Positions 42,331-51,950 of a stretch of 64,000 bases of DNA are shown in pieces (within the stretch, counting starts at the first letter, position 1; every line of letters begins with the position of its first letter). Made by a program: the position numbers and the translations under genes. The notes under the pieces were generated by a model. It worked only from the letters and a program-made list of their open reading frames with translations, was not told the DNA's origin and made no database searches. The stretch lies in the NCBI RefSeq assembly GCF_025717065.2, contig NZ_JAOVZO020000023.1:496001-560000 (forward strand), given 5' to 3'. This stretch comes from Tahibacter soli (lineage in GTDB: Bacteria; Pseudomonadota; Gammaproteobacteria; Xanthomonadales; Rhodanobacteraceae).

Positions 42331-42548
42331 CGTGGGTGTCGCGAATTCGAATCGATCGTGGGTGTCCCGAATCCGATCGCGCGAATCCGAATCGTGAGTG
42401 TCCCGATCCGCCCCAATCGTGGGTGTCCCGAATCCGGGTGCTCGAATCGTGGGTGTCCCGAATTCGTGGGTGTCACGAATTCGTGGGTGTCACGAATTCG
42501 TGGGTGTCCCGAATTCCTGGGTGTCCCGAATCCGCGAATCCGGGTGTC
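42331..42548. repeat. Cluster of ten CGTGGGTGTC decamer repeats, partly 17-bp tandem
   Basis: In the 371-bp gap between the broken peptidase gene and RHS2, the decamer CGTGGGTGTC (0-2 mismatches) starts at 42331, 42357, 42393, 42418, 42448, 42465, 42482, 42499, 42516 and 42539. From 42448 to about 42532 five copies follow each other every 17 bp, with CCGAATT or ACGAATT between them. The outer copies are 23-36 bp apart and linked by GAATCC-like sequence. The period is not a multiple of three, so this is not coding. There are no unique spacers, so it is not a CRISPR array. The cluster ends ~90 bp before the RHS2 start, so it may act as regulator-binding sites or as a length-variable promoter region. 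Confidence 0.85.
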
Positions 42549-42639
42549 CCAAATCCGTCGATGTCCCACCGGAACGCCGTTTGCCGTCCCCGCCTGCCGA
42601 GAAGGTCCGCACGGTTGCGGTACCGGATGGAGAGGGTGC

Positions 42640-45600
42640 ATGGGAAGGTCGACAAGGATCGGCCGGCGCTGCCGCAGGGCGGCGCCGGCATTGGGAAGCG
42701 CGTTGCTGGCACTGTTGCCGCTGGGTGCCGGCGCGCAGCTGGCGCCGGTCGCCGGCGCGCATTACGACACGGCGTCGGACGCCGGATTCCGGCACGGCGC
42801 GAACGCCGCCGGCGACTACGCCGCGAGCGTGCCGCTCGATCTGCCGGCTGCGCGCGGCGATCTGCCCGTACCGTTGCGGGTGGTCTACGGCGGGCGGCGC
42901 GTCGGCGCCGCCGGCCTCGGCTGGGACGTGCCGCTCTCGTTCATCGCGCGCAGCACGACCACGTCGCAGCAGCGGCCGGCGCCGCAGGCGTTTTCGCTGA
43001 CGCCGCCGCCGCTGTCGGCGCCGGAACGGCTGAGCCTCAATCTCGACGGCGCCTCGGTCGATCTCGTACGCAACGCCGCGAACACGGCCTGGACCGGCAT
43101 CCGCGGCGACAGCACGATCGAGGTGCGCAGCGGCGGCGACGGCATCTTGCTGGCCTACGACGGCGAAGGCCGCACGTACACGTTCAGTTCGCGCGGCGCG
43201 ACGACCGGCTCGCGGCTCGTCGACGGCAATCTATACCTGTTGACCGCGATCGCGGGCCCCGGCAGCGCAAACCGTCTGGAGCTCAGCTACGCGATCGGCG
43301 CGCCGGCGCTGCCGGGCGGCGGCACGGGGCTGTCGATCGATCTTGCGTCGGTGTCGTACAACGCGCATCCGGTCACGGCCGGTTGCTACAAGCACCGGGC
43401 CATCCTGAGCTACGACGCGGCGGCGGTCGCGCCGCTGTCGATGTCGCTGATCAACGGCGCGGTGCTTGCGCGACAGCGCAAGCTCACCGCGATCACGCTC
43501 AAGAGCCGCGAAACCTGCGGCAGCGAAAAGACGCTCGCGAACTACGCGTTCGCCTACCAGCCCGACGCCGACACGCGCCTGCCGCGACTGTCCTCGGTGA
43601 CGCGGTCGGGCCAGCAGGGCACGCCCGAGCAGAACGTGTCGCTGCCGGTCGGCGCCTACGGCTACGGCGGCATCGTCGGCGCCGGCAACGCCGTGACGTT
43701 TCAGAAAGTGCAGAGCGCCGGACCGCCGTCGGGCGGCGGCCACTACGACAACGGCATCGGATACACCACCGCGGCGCGCCTGGGCAGCGCGAGCGATCCG
43801 CGCGACGAGCAGCAGCTCGAAACGACGCAGTCGCTGATCGATCTCAACGGCGACGGCCGCCCGGACTTCACCGACGCGGCGCGGCAGGTCTACGTCAACC
43901 GCGCCAACGCGGCCGGACCCGTGCAATTCGTCGCGGTGCCGACGCTGCTGCCGGCGTTTCCGTCAAGCCGGGCGCTCAGCTCCGGCCCCAACAGCACCCG
44001 CTTCCGGAACGACAACCGGCACGACACCTACGTGCAGTACCTCGACATGAACGGCGACGGCCGCGTCGACCTGATCGATGCGGCGAGCGACCCGAACGCA
44101 TGGCTCGTCAAACTCAACACGCCGAACCCGGCCGACGCGGACAAGAGCGTCTATCTTGCGTACCGGATCGACACGACGCGCCTGCGCCAGGCGCTGCAGG
44201 CCGCCGGCACGACGTTCGACGGCGCCGTGCCGCTGGCGCGCCGCACGACGGTGCCGCAGAACGCGTATGCGACGTGCTGGACCAATCATCTCGTCGACGG
44301 CACGGTGCGCTGGCTGCCGAACCAGGCCGGAACGAACGGCGCAGGGTGTTCGGGCGCGCCGGCGATCACGCCGCGCAAGCGCACGATCACCGAGTTCGAA
44401 CTCAAAGACGTCAACGGCGACGGCTACCCGGACTTCGTCTACAACGGCTCGTACGTCAATCTGAGCACACGCCACAGCCCGCCGCCGCCGAACTATCCGC
44501 CACCGCCGCCGCTGGACTTCCGCCACGAGCTGACCACGCTCGCGAGCGACCTGTCCGGCTCGCGCGACGTCAAGGCGCTGATCAACACCGCCGGCACGCA
44601 CCTTGAAAACGGCGCGGAGCTCTTTTCCTCGCCGGTGCTGCTCGAAAGCGGCGGCAGCGACGGCTGCGGCGTCGACCGCTGGGAAGTCGATCCCGCGAGC
44701 GCCGCGCCCGGCGGCCTCATGGCCCAGACGTGCGCGTTCCAGGACGTCAACGGCGACGGCATCGCCGATCGCGTGACCACGTCGAACGGCATCGCCTCGG
44801 CGCGGCTCGGCACCGGCGACATGAGCCGGCCGTACGCAACCGCAAGCGTCACGCTGCCGGGACCGCTGTCGCGCACGTCGACCGATCTCGTCACCGACGT
44901 ATCGCGTCCGGGCGAGGCCAGGCCGCAGTCGTGCGGCACGCTGACGCAGTACGACACGAAGACGCTCGCCGCGCTGCGCGACATCAACGGCGACGGCATC
45001 GCCGACTATCTCGACCAGGCCGGCTTCACGAAGACCGTGGCGCTCGGCACCGGCACCGGGTATGCGCCGGCGGCGACGATCGCGATCGTCGGCGCGGCGC
45101 TCGACGACAACGTCGCGCTGTCGGTCGAACGCAACCGCTGCGAGCTGCCGGCCGGCCCCGCGGCGAACGTTTCCGCCGGCACCGTGCAGGGCCTGTACGA
45201 CCTCGACGGCGACGGGCAGCCCGAACTCGTCAACCAGAAGGCCGACCGCTGGGACGTGTTCCAGCTCAAGCCGCCGGTCGCGCAGGTCGACGTCGGCGCG
45301 GGCGTCGCGAGCGTGCCCGCGGCCGGGCGTCTCACGCGTATCGACAACGGCTACGGCGCGTCCACGACGATCGGCTACCGCTCGGCCAAGGAGGAATGGA
45401 ACGGCGAGCACCGCGTGCCGTTCGCGGAAATCGTGGTCGAGTCGGTGGGCACGCGCGACGCTTCGAACAACGCGCTGCTGGCGACGTGGCGCTACGCGTA
45501 TCGCGGCGCGTCGATGCACTTCGATCCGCTGGCCGACGCGTTCCGCTTCACCGGCTACCGGCGCAGCGTGAGCCTGCAGGCTGGCGGCGACGGCAGCGGC

Positions 45601-48600
45601 ACCGCGACCATCGAGGAGCGCCGCGGACTGGACGTCTATACGGCCGGCAGCGACGCAGCCGCGCGACTGCGGCGCTACCTGCTGGCCGGCCGGCCCGCCG
45701 AAACGGTGAGTCTCGCGGGCAGCGTCGGCACGAATCCGTGGAATCTCCTCAACGTCGACCTCGCGAGCGATCCGCGCCGCAGCGCCGGCACGCAGTACGT
45801 GTGGTCGACGCGCGCACTGGCCGACGGCGTCGCGCCGGCGAACAACGAGCGGTGCCAGGACATGGTGTATCCGTACGACTACGCGTCGTCGAAGTCGCAG
45901 GTGCCGGCCGCCGACGCGTGCACGCAGCGCGGCTTTGCCTACCTGCAGACGCGCTTCGACTGGCGCGGCACGCCGGGTGGTGGTGACGCGCTGGCCTCGA
46001 CGCAGACGGTACAGACGAGCCGCCAGGTGCTCGCGATCGACGACTACGCGCGTACGACGTCGGTGCGCGACGACAACGATCTCAACATCGAAGACGACGA
46101 CGTGTGCACGCAGACCGTGTATGCCGTGCCGGTGACCGCGGTGCCGCGCGTGCTGGTCGCGCCGGCGTCGGTGACGCTGCGCGACTGCGACGGCGCGACC
46201 TTGCTGAGCCACGAGCGCTACGAGTACGACACGCCCGCGAGCGGCGTGAAGCTGCCGGCGGGCAAGGTGGCGGCCGGTCTCGCGACCGCGCAGATCAGCG
46301 CGCGGCTCGACGTCGCGACCGGCGCGCCGGTCGATCCGGCACGGCCGGACGTGCGCAGGTTCGATGCGATTTACGACACGGCGACCGCGCAGCTCCTGAA
46401 CCTGACGACGGCGCGCGAAGACGGCGCGAGCCGCACGGTGAACATCAACTACGACGCGTTCGGTCTGGTGGCCACGGGCGTGCAGCAGGCCGCCATCGAC
46501 GCCGACGGCACCGCGCTGCCGGCACAGGCGACGACTTCGACGTTCGATGCGGTGACCTTGCGGGTGCTCGGCGTGACCGACGCCAACGGCACGCGGCGCG
46601 GCCGCACCTACGACGGTTTCGGACGCGAGCTGCGCACGACGGTCGCGCCGCCCGGCGGCAGCGAGGGTGTGCTGAGCCGGACGAATTATCTCGGCTTCGC
46701 GATCGGTCAGGGCGGCGGTCGCCGCGTTACGCGCACGGTATTTCCCGACGTCGTGGCGCCCGGCAGCGCCGACACGGCGGCGGGCCGCTCGGCGACGGTG
46801 TTCGTCGACGTCCTGGGCCGCATGCAGCGCAGCGAGGTGGCGCTCGGCGCCGACTACGCGAACCGCACGCTGAGCGTCGGCCAGCGCAGCTACGATGCGT
46901 TCGGCCGCGTCGCGTTCGTCGCCGATGCGTTCGAGACCGGGCAGAACTTCGCGACGGCGTACGGCACGACGCATCACTACCGGCCCGACGGCGACGCGCA
47001 GTGCACCTGGCGCGGCTACGGCCCGCAGGCGTTCGCGGCGAACCCGCAGAGCGACGCGGGCGCGGAGCGCTACGTCGGCTGCCAGAGCCGCGTGTTCGAC
47101 GCGAACGAGGAGCGCGTGCGCTACAGCGACGCCGACGCGCGTACGAGCGGCTCGCCGCAGGCGGGCGTCGAGCAGGAGGCGAGCTATAGCGCGATCGGGC
47201 AGCTGCTGCGCCAGCGCACGCGGCGCTCGGGCAACGACGAGACGCTCGAGATCGCCGACTACGGCTACGACAAGCTCGGCAACCGCATACAGACGAATCG
47301 CTACCTCGACGTCGTGAACCTCGCCGGCGCGGTCAGCAGCAACTGGCGCTACGACTCGCTCGGCCGCGTGACGCGACTCGCCGAAAGCGGCTCGGCGCCG
47401 CAGCGGCGCCGTTACAACGACTGGGGCGATCTGGTCTCGACGCAATGGTGCGACACCGCGGTATCCGCCTGCACCGAAGACGCGCCGAACCGCGGCTTGC
47501 ACAACGTCTACGACGGCCTGGGCCGCCTGACGCACGGCGAGGAGCGCAGCAACGGCAAGGCGATCGCCGCGACGGTGCGCGAGTTCGCCTACGACATCGG
47601 CGTGAACACCGCGACGCCGCCGGTGCCGGCAACCTTCGTGCTCGGCCGACTGGCGCAGGCGAGCTCGCCGACGAGCACCGTCAGCTACAGCTACGACGCC
47701 TTCGGCCGCGCGGCGGCGCAGGTGTACACCGATCGCACGTCCACCGCGAACAACGTCTATGTACAGAAGCAGGAATATCGCGGCGACGGCGCGCCGACGC
47801 GGCTGCACCTGCTGTTGCCGGACACGGGCTATCGCGACGAAACCGCGGACTATGCCTACGATTCCGTCGGCCGCGGCCGCTCGGTCGTATATACGGACGC
47901 GTCGCTCGTCAAGTCGCTGTTCGATGCGAGCGGCAGCGCCGACCTCGACCTGTTCGGCCGCGTGCGCAGCGCGCGCTACGGCCGGAACCTCTACGCCGCG
48001 ACGTATGCGGAGACCGGCCGCCGTCTGCTCGACCGCGTCAGCGTGAGCGCTCCGGCGCCGCTCGGAAGCGCGCGCGAATTCGTGTTCGCCGGCAGCAACG
48101 GCGCGGCGCCCGCGTACGACGCGGTCGGACGCGAGCTGTCGCGTCAGGAGCTCACGGACGGGCAAGCCGCGGCGCCGACGATCCGCGCGAGCTACGACGC
48201 GCTGGGCCGTCTAGCGCAGGTCGAGCGCCGGCCGGCCGGCGCACCGGCGACGAGCCGGCGCGACATGAGCTACGACGCGCTCGGCAACGTGTTGGCGCAG
48301 ATCGACAGCGCGGCGGGCGCGAACCTTGCGCTGAGCTACCAGACGGCCGATCGCGACCGGATCTGCAGCGTCGGCTATGCGACGACGCCGAGCCCCGCGT
48401 GCAACGTCAAGTACGACGCGGTCGGCAACGTCGTGGAAATGCCCGCGCGCAACGGCGCCACGCGCACGCTGAGCTATCTCCCCGGCGGACAGACGCGGCA
48501 GATCGTGCAAGGTACGACGCAGGCGACCTACGACTACGACGCGTATGGCCATGTGCAGCGTCTCGCGCTGACGAGTTCCGACGCGACCGACACGCGCCAG

Positions 48601-49851
48601 GACAAGCACTTCGGCGCGTTGATCAAGCAGCGCGACGAGACGGTCGGCGGCGCGCGCACGGCGGTCGTGACGCGCACGATTCCGGGACCGGGCAACCTGC
48701 GCGCGACGCGCCACGGCGGCGGCGAGGGCACGGGCTGGACGTTCGCGTACGGCGAGACCCGCGGCAACCGGTTCTTCACGAATCAGAACGGCGCGTTCGT
48801 GCAGGACGTCGACTATCAGCCGTTCGGCGAAGTGAGGACATCGGCCGGCGCGCTGCCCGGTGCGGCCGATTACACCAGTGAACAATGGAACGGCGGCGAC
48901 TTCCTCGCGGCGCTCGGCATCTCGCAGCTCGGCGCGCGCCTGTACGATCCGGTGATCGGTCGTTTCCTGAGCCGCGATCCGCTGCTGCTCGCGAGCACGG
49001 CATCGACGAGCAATCCGTACGCGTTCGCCGAGAACGACCCGTTGAACAAGGCCGATCCGACGGGCCTTTCGACCGATCCCGACTTCGGATTCAGGCCGCT
49101 GCAGCGCGAATTGAGCGGCATCGCCGGGCACGATACGCCGATCTCGTCGATCCACTCGAACCGAAACGCCCCGCCGATCGGGGAACTCCCCGGGCTTGGC
49201 GGCTTCGAGCCGACGCGCGGCGGCGGAGGCACGATCTGCGTATTTCCGCCGCCGGAGCCTCCTGTCGATACGGCGACGGGAACCGGCATACGCACGCCGT
49301 TCGCCACGCCGTCGAACGGCAGCGGCGCTCGACCGGACAACCACGCGTTGAACCTCGGCAACGGTGCAAATGTGTTCGCCTCGCCCAGGAGCGGCGGTCA
49401 ATCGACGGCGGCGGCACCGATGTCGCCGCTCATCAAGCGGGTTCGACTCGAAGCCTCACCGGAGATGGGCAAGGGCGAGCTGACCTTGAACTGGGCGCCC
49501 GTTCGCGAGCTGATCGCGCCGCAGCGAAGACTGATCATTCTGACCAGCCTTTTCGATCTGATCGACGCGGATCTGGACGATGCCGACCGCTTTCGGGACG
49601 AAGTGGATATCTGGCGTCACGGCTCGAAATACGCCCGTCAGTGGATCAAGGAGAACGACGCGCTGAACAAACAGCACACCGAACTCTATGTCGAAATCGA
49701 GGCGCTGAGGAGCGCGATGGGGATGGACCCGATCGATAACCCTCGCGCCGAAAGAGCCCTGCATCCGGCATCGCCGGAAGGCAACTTTATTTGGGAATTG
49801 CTTTGCGTGAGTAAACCGGGTTCTTGCACAGACGCCAGGCTATATCGGTAA
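42640..49851 (+). CDS. RHS2: Sec-exported SpvB/FG-GAP/RHS repeat protein
   Basis: 2403-residue paralogue of RHS1. The ATG at 42640 follows GGAGAGGG and opens a signal peptide (APALGSALLALLPLGAGAQ). The mature start LAPVAGAHYDTASDAGFRHG parallels LAPVSGSHYAARPTDTGFAG of RHS1. SpvB-like N-terminal domain to ~330 (YAASVPLDLPAARGDLPV, GLGWDVPLSFI); six FG-GAP-like motifs near residues 400, 467, 589, 703, 780 and 853; TcdB-middle-like region; YD/RHS repeats to ~2080; RHS core with QLGARLYDPVIGRFLSRDP, ending NKADPTG (~2140). The ~260-residue tail is a Gly/Pro/Ser linker followed by a helical domain (LIDADLDDADRFRDEVDIW, LYVEIEALRSAMGM) and a terminal CVSKPGSC. No immunity-like gene follows; instead comes RHS3, which shares the core and part of the tail. 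It is predicted to be a secreted or surface cocoon protein; cargo activity is unknown. Confidence 0.9.
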   Translation: MGRSTRIGRRCRRAAPALGSALLALLPLGAGAQLAPVAGAHYDTASDAGFRHGANAAGDYAASVPLDLPAARGDLPVPLRVVYGGRRVGAAGLGWDVPLSFIARSTTTSQQRPAPQAFSLTPPPLSAPERLSLNLDGASVDLVRNAANTAWTGIRGDSTIEVRSGGDGILLAYDGEGRTYTFSSRGATTGSRLVDGNLYLLTAIAGPGSANRLELSYAIGAPALPGGGTGLSIDLASVSYNAHPVTAGCYKHRAILSYDAAAVAPLSMSLINGAVLARQRKLTAITLKSRETCGSEKTLANYAFAYQPDADTRLPRLSSVTRSGQQGTPEQNVSLPVGAYGYGGIVGAGNAVTFQKVQSAGPPSGGGHYDNGIGYTTAARLGSASDPRDEQQLETTQSLIDLNGDGRPDFTDAARQVYVNRANAAGPVQFVAVPTLLPAFPSSRALSSGPNSTRFRNDNRHDTYVQYLDMNGDGRVDLIDAASDPNAWLVKLNTPNPADADKSVYLAYRIDTTRLRQALQAAGTTFDGAVPLARRTTVPQNAYATCWTNHLVDGTVRWLPNQAGTNGAGCSGAPAITPRKRTITEFELKDVNGDGYPDFVYNGSYVNLSTRHSPPPPNYPPPPPLDFRHELTTLASDLSGSRDVKALINTAGTHLENGAELFSSPVLLESGGSDGCGVDRWEVDPASAAPGGLMAQTCAFQDVNGDGIADRVTTSNGIASARLGTGDMSRPYATASVTLPGPLSRTSTDLVTDVSRPGEARPQSCGTLTQYDTKTLAALRDINGDGIADYLDQAGFTKTVALGTGTGYAPAATIAIVGAALDDNVALSVERNRCELPAGPAANVSAGTVQGLYDLDGDGQPELVNQKADRWDVFQLKPPVAQVDVGAGVASVPAAGRLTRIDNGYGASTTIGYRSAKEEWNGEHRVPFAEIVVESVGTRDASNNALLATWRYAYRGASMHFDPLADAFRFTGYRRSVSLQAGGDGSGTATIEERRGLDVYTAGSDAAARLRRYLLAGRPAETVSLAGSVGTNPWNLLNVDLASDPRRSAGTQYVWSTRALADGVAPANNERCQDMVYPYDYASSKSQVPAADACTQRGFAYLQTRFDWRGTPGGGDALASTQTVQTSRQVLAIDDYARTTSVRDDNDLNIEDDDVCTQTVYAVPVTAVPRVLVAPASVTLRDCDGATLLSHERYEYDTPASGVKLPAGKVAAGLATAQISARLDVATGAPVDPARPDVRRFDAIYDTATAQLLNLTTAREDGASRTVNINYDAFGLVATGVQQAAIDADGTALPAQATTSTFDAVTLRVLGVTDANGTRRGRTYDGFGRELRTTVAPPGGSEGVLSRTNYLGFAIGQGGGRRVTRTVFPDVVAPGSADTAAGRSATVFVDVLGRMQRSEVALGADYANRTLSVGQRSYDAFGRVAFVADAFETGQNFATAYGTTHHYRPDGDAQCTWRGYGPQAFAANPQSDAGAERYVGCQSRVFDANEERVRYSDADARTSGSPQAGVEQEASYSAIGQLLRQRTRRSGNDETLEIADYGYDKLGNRIQTNRYLDVVNLAGAVSSNWRYDSLGRVTRLAESGSAPQRRRYNDWGDLVSTQWCDTAVSACTEDAPNRGLHNVYDGLGRLTHGEERSNGKAIAATVREFAYDIGVNTATPPVPATFVLGRLAQASSPTSTVSYSYDAFGRAAAQVYTDRTSTANNVYVQKQEYRGDGAPTRLHLLLPDTGYRDETADYAYDSVGRGRSVVYTDASLVKSLFDASGSADLDLFGRVRSARYGRNLYAATYAETGRRLLDRVSVSAPAPLGSAREFVFAGSNGAAPAYDAVGRELSRQELTDGQAAAPTIRASYDALGRLAQVERRPAGAPATSRRDMSYDALGNVLAQIDSAAGANLALSYQTADRDRICSVGYATTPSPACNVKYDAVGNVVEMPARNGATRTLSYLPGGQTRQIVQGTTQATYDYDAYGHVQRLALTSSDATDTRQDKHFGALIKQRDETVGGARTAVVTRTIPGPGNLRATRHGGGEGTGWTFAYGETRGNRFFTNQNGAFVQDVDYQPFGEVRTSAGALPGAADYTSEQWNGGDFLAALGISQLGARLYDPVIGRFLSRDPLLLASTASTSNPYAFAENDPLNKADPTGLSTDPDFGFRPLQRELSGIAGHDTPISSIHSNRNAPPIGELPGLGGFEPTRGGGGTICVFPPPEPPVDTATGTGIRTPFATPSNGSGARPDNHALNLGNGANVFASPRSGGQSTAAAPMSPLIKRVRLEASPEMGKGELTLNWAPVRELIAPQRRLIILTSLFDLIDADLDDADRFRDEVDIWRHGSKYARQWIKENDALNKQHTELYVEIEALRSAMGMDPIDNPRAERALHPASPEGNFIWELLCVSKPGSCTDARLYR

Positions 49852-49879
49852 AACCGCGCGCAAACCCGCGAGCGGTTTT
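49850..49879 (+). terminator. Terminator-like hairpin overlapping the RHS2 stop codon
   Basis: AAAACCGC at 49850-49857 pairs with GCGGTTTT at 49872-49879 around a 14-nt loop. The right arm itself supplies four U residues. It begins inside the stop codon TAA, so translation may interfere with folding. Confidence 0.5.
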
Positions 49880-50128
49880 GCGCCGGACGATGCCTCATGG
49901 CGCGTCCGGCGCTTTGCATTTCCACGCGTGGTTGACGCTTGATGGCCCGATCGCCTTTGCTCGCAAGCTCGCCGAACTTCGTCCGGGACCAACGAAGCCG
50001 GAAGTCCGGGACAAGCAGTTCTTGCGATGCGCCGGTATCGATCGAGATTCCGATGTCCCATCGCGTCGCGCTATTTCGTCCCTGTTCGCGCAGAGCCCGC
50101 GACGTCGCGGGCCGATCGGAGACGAAGC

Positions 50129-51745
50129 ATGGAAAAGCGGATCGAAGTCGGCAGGCGACGCGCAACGACGGCGCCTGCCTGGGGCGGCATGTTGCTGGTG
50201 CTGCTGCCGTGGAGCGCCGGCGCGCAAACGGGCATGGGGTTGCAGGCCGGTACGAATCTGACGTTGAGCTATCAGACGACCGACCGCGACCGGATATGCA
50301 GCATCGGCTATGCGGCGACGCCGAATTCCGCGTGCAACGTCAAGTACGACGCGGTCGGCAACATCGTGGAAATGCCCGCGCGCAACGGTGCCACGCGCAC
50401 GCTGAGCTACTTTCCCGGCGGACGGACACGGCAGATCGCGCAAGGCGCCGCGCAGGCGACCTACGACTACGACGCGGACGGTCACGTGCAGCGCCTCGTG
50501 CTGACGGGGCCGGGAACGACCGACACGCGCCAGGACAAACACTTCGGCCCGCTGATCAAGCGGCGCGAGGAAATGATCGACGGTGTGCGCACGACGGTGA
50601 TCGTGCGCACGATTCCGGGGCCGGGCGATCTGCGCGCGACGCGCCACGGCGGTAGCGACGGCGCGGGCTGGACGTTCGCGTTCGGCGAGGCGCGCGGCAA
50701 CCGGTTCTTCACGAACCAGAACGGCGCGTTCGCGCAGGACGTCGATTACCAGCCGTTCGGCGAAGTGAGGACCGCCGCCGGCGCGCTGCCGGGTGCTGCA
50801 GATTACACGAGTGAACAATGGAATGGCGGCGACTTTCTCGCGGCGTTCGGCATCTCGCAGCTCGGCGCGCGCCTGTACGATCCGGTCATCGGCCGTTTTC
50901 TGAGCCGCGATCCGCTGCTGCTTGCGAGCGCGGCGTCGAAGAGCAACCCGTATGCGTTCGCCGAGAACGATCCTTTGAACAAGGCCGATCCGACGGGGCT
51001 GGTCGCCGATCCCGACTCCGGTTTGCAGCCGCTGATACGCGAAATGAGCAGCGTCGCCGGTGCCAATACCTCGCTCTCGTCGATTTCTTCGGGCCGAAGT
51101 GCACCGGCGGCCGGCGGACCCGCGCCCGGCGGCCACGAATCGGTGCACGGCGGCACCGGCACATCGCCGCCGCCGGAGCCTTCAGGCACCGGCAACACGA
51201 TGGGCGGCGGCATGCGCACACCGCAGGCCAGTCCGACCGGCGGCGGCGGCGATCCGCCGGACAACCGCGCGCCCAATCTCGGCAACGGCGGCAACCTGTT
51301 CGCGGCGCCCGGCGGCGGCGGAAACGGGCAGGGCTCGCCCGCGAGCGCGCCGAAGCCGGCCATCGAACCGCTCGGCCCGCAAGACCGGTTGCCGATCGTC
51401 GGCATGTCCTCCGACGAGATGCATCTGAAAATCGCCGAGGCGCTGATGAAACTGCTGCAGGAAAATGTGGAAGATCTCGGCGCCGAACCTTTTTCCACTG
51501 CCGCGCGCGCGGACCGCATCGGGGCCGAACGGCGCGATCTGTACGAGCGTATCTTCGATCTGCGACAGCAGAGCCGCGATCTGCGCAAGAAGCTCGGCTT
51601 GCCGCCGCCGGATGTCCGGATATCCCGTCCCGGCGCGCGAAACACCGATGGCGGCGGATTTCCGGTTACGCCCGGCGAACTCGGCTGCCTCGCGCTCGGC
51701 GGCAATTGCGTGCCCCGCAGCGTCCAGGACGTCCTGCGTCAATGA
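50129..51745 (+). CDS. RHS3: minimal RHS protein, signal peptide fused to core and tail
   Basis: 538-residue exported RHS fragment. The ATG at 50129 has GGAGA 6 nt upstream. It opens a signal peptide (WGGMLLVLLPWSAGAQ) resembling that of RHS2. After only ~10 residues it joins the last part of the RHS repeat region (NLTLSYQTTDRDRICS), matching RHS2 from about base 48315. From there to the core end (NKADPTG, ~289) it is very close to RHS2, so the SpvB, FG-GAP and most RHS repeats are missing without loss of frame. The tail (290-538) shares the Gly/Pro linker (NLGNGGNLFAAP) with RHS2, then diverges into its own helical domain (MHLKIAEALMKLLQENVEDL, ERIFDLRQQSRDLRKKLGL) and ends with CLALGGNC and a short tail. 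It may be an orphan tip that recombines with RHS2, or a gene product in its own right. A ribosome site and signal peptide favour expression. Confidence 0.85.
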   Translation: MEKRIEVGRRRATTAPAWGGMLLVLLPWSAGAQTGMGLQAGTNLTLSYQTTDRDRICSIGYAATPNSACNVKYDAVGNIVEMPARNGATRTLSYFPGGRTRQIAQGAAQATYDYDADGHVQRLVLTGPGTTDTRQDKHFGPLIKRREEMIDGVRTTVIVRTIPGPGDLRATRHGGSDGAGWTFAFGEARGNRFFTNQNGAFAQDVDYQPFGEVRTAAGALPGAADYTSEQWNGGDFLAAFGISQLGARLYDPVIGRFLSRDPLLLASAASKSNPYAFAENDPLNKADPTGLVADPDSGLQPLIREMSSVAGANTSLSSISSGRSAPAAGGPAPGGHESVHGGTGTSPPPEPSGTGNTMGGGMRTPQASPTGGGGDPPDNRAPNLGNGGNLFAAPGGGGNGQGSPASAPKPAIEPLGPQDRLPIVGMSSDEMHLKIAEALMKLLQENVEDLGAEPFSTAARADRIGAERRDLYERIFDLRQQSRDLRKKLGLPPPDVRISRPGARNTDGGGFPVTPGELGCLALGGNCVPRSVQDVLRQ

Positions 51746-51806
51746 CGCCGGGCGCGCGCCGGCGAAAGGCCGTCGGCCGTCGCCGTCGGGACGCCCGCGG
51801 ATTCTC

Positions 51807-51812
51807 AAGGAG
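51807..51812 (+). promoter_or_regulatory. Strong Shine-Dalgarno in front of GTG 51819
   Basis: AAGGAG lies 6 nt before a GTG at 51819 that is in frame with the ECF2 sigma factor. The alternative start at 51951 has no ribosome site. This site therefore decides whether the sigma factor carries a 44-residue N-terminal extension. Confidence 0.55.
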
Positions 51813-51950
51813 ACTCGCGTGATTTCCATCCGTATGCATCACGCCGACATCGTCGCGAAACAACGGCGTTCGTCACCCGGCGCGGTCGCACGAACATTTG
51901 CCTTGCCGCGACAATTGCAGTCGTTCTCGGCGACATGCGACCCTTGCCGC

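Noticed and set aside
42331-42548. CRISPR array
   Set aside because: The repeat is only about 10-17 bp, the tandem part has no unique spacers, and no cas genes are near.
42398-43000. Short peptides encoded by the decamer repeat region
   Set aside because: The 17-bp period shifts frame at each unit and no ribosome site or start supports translation.
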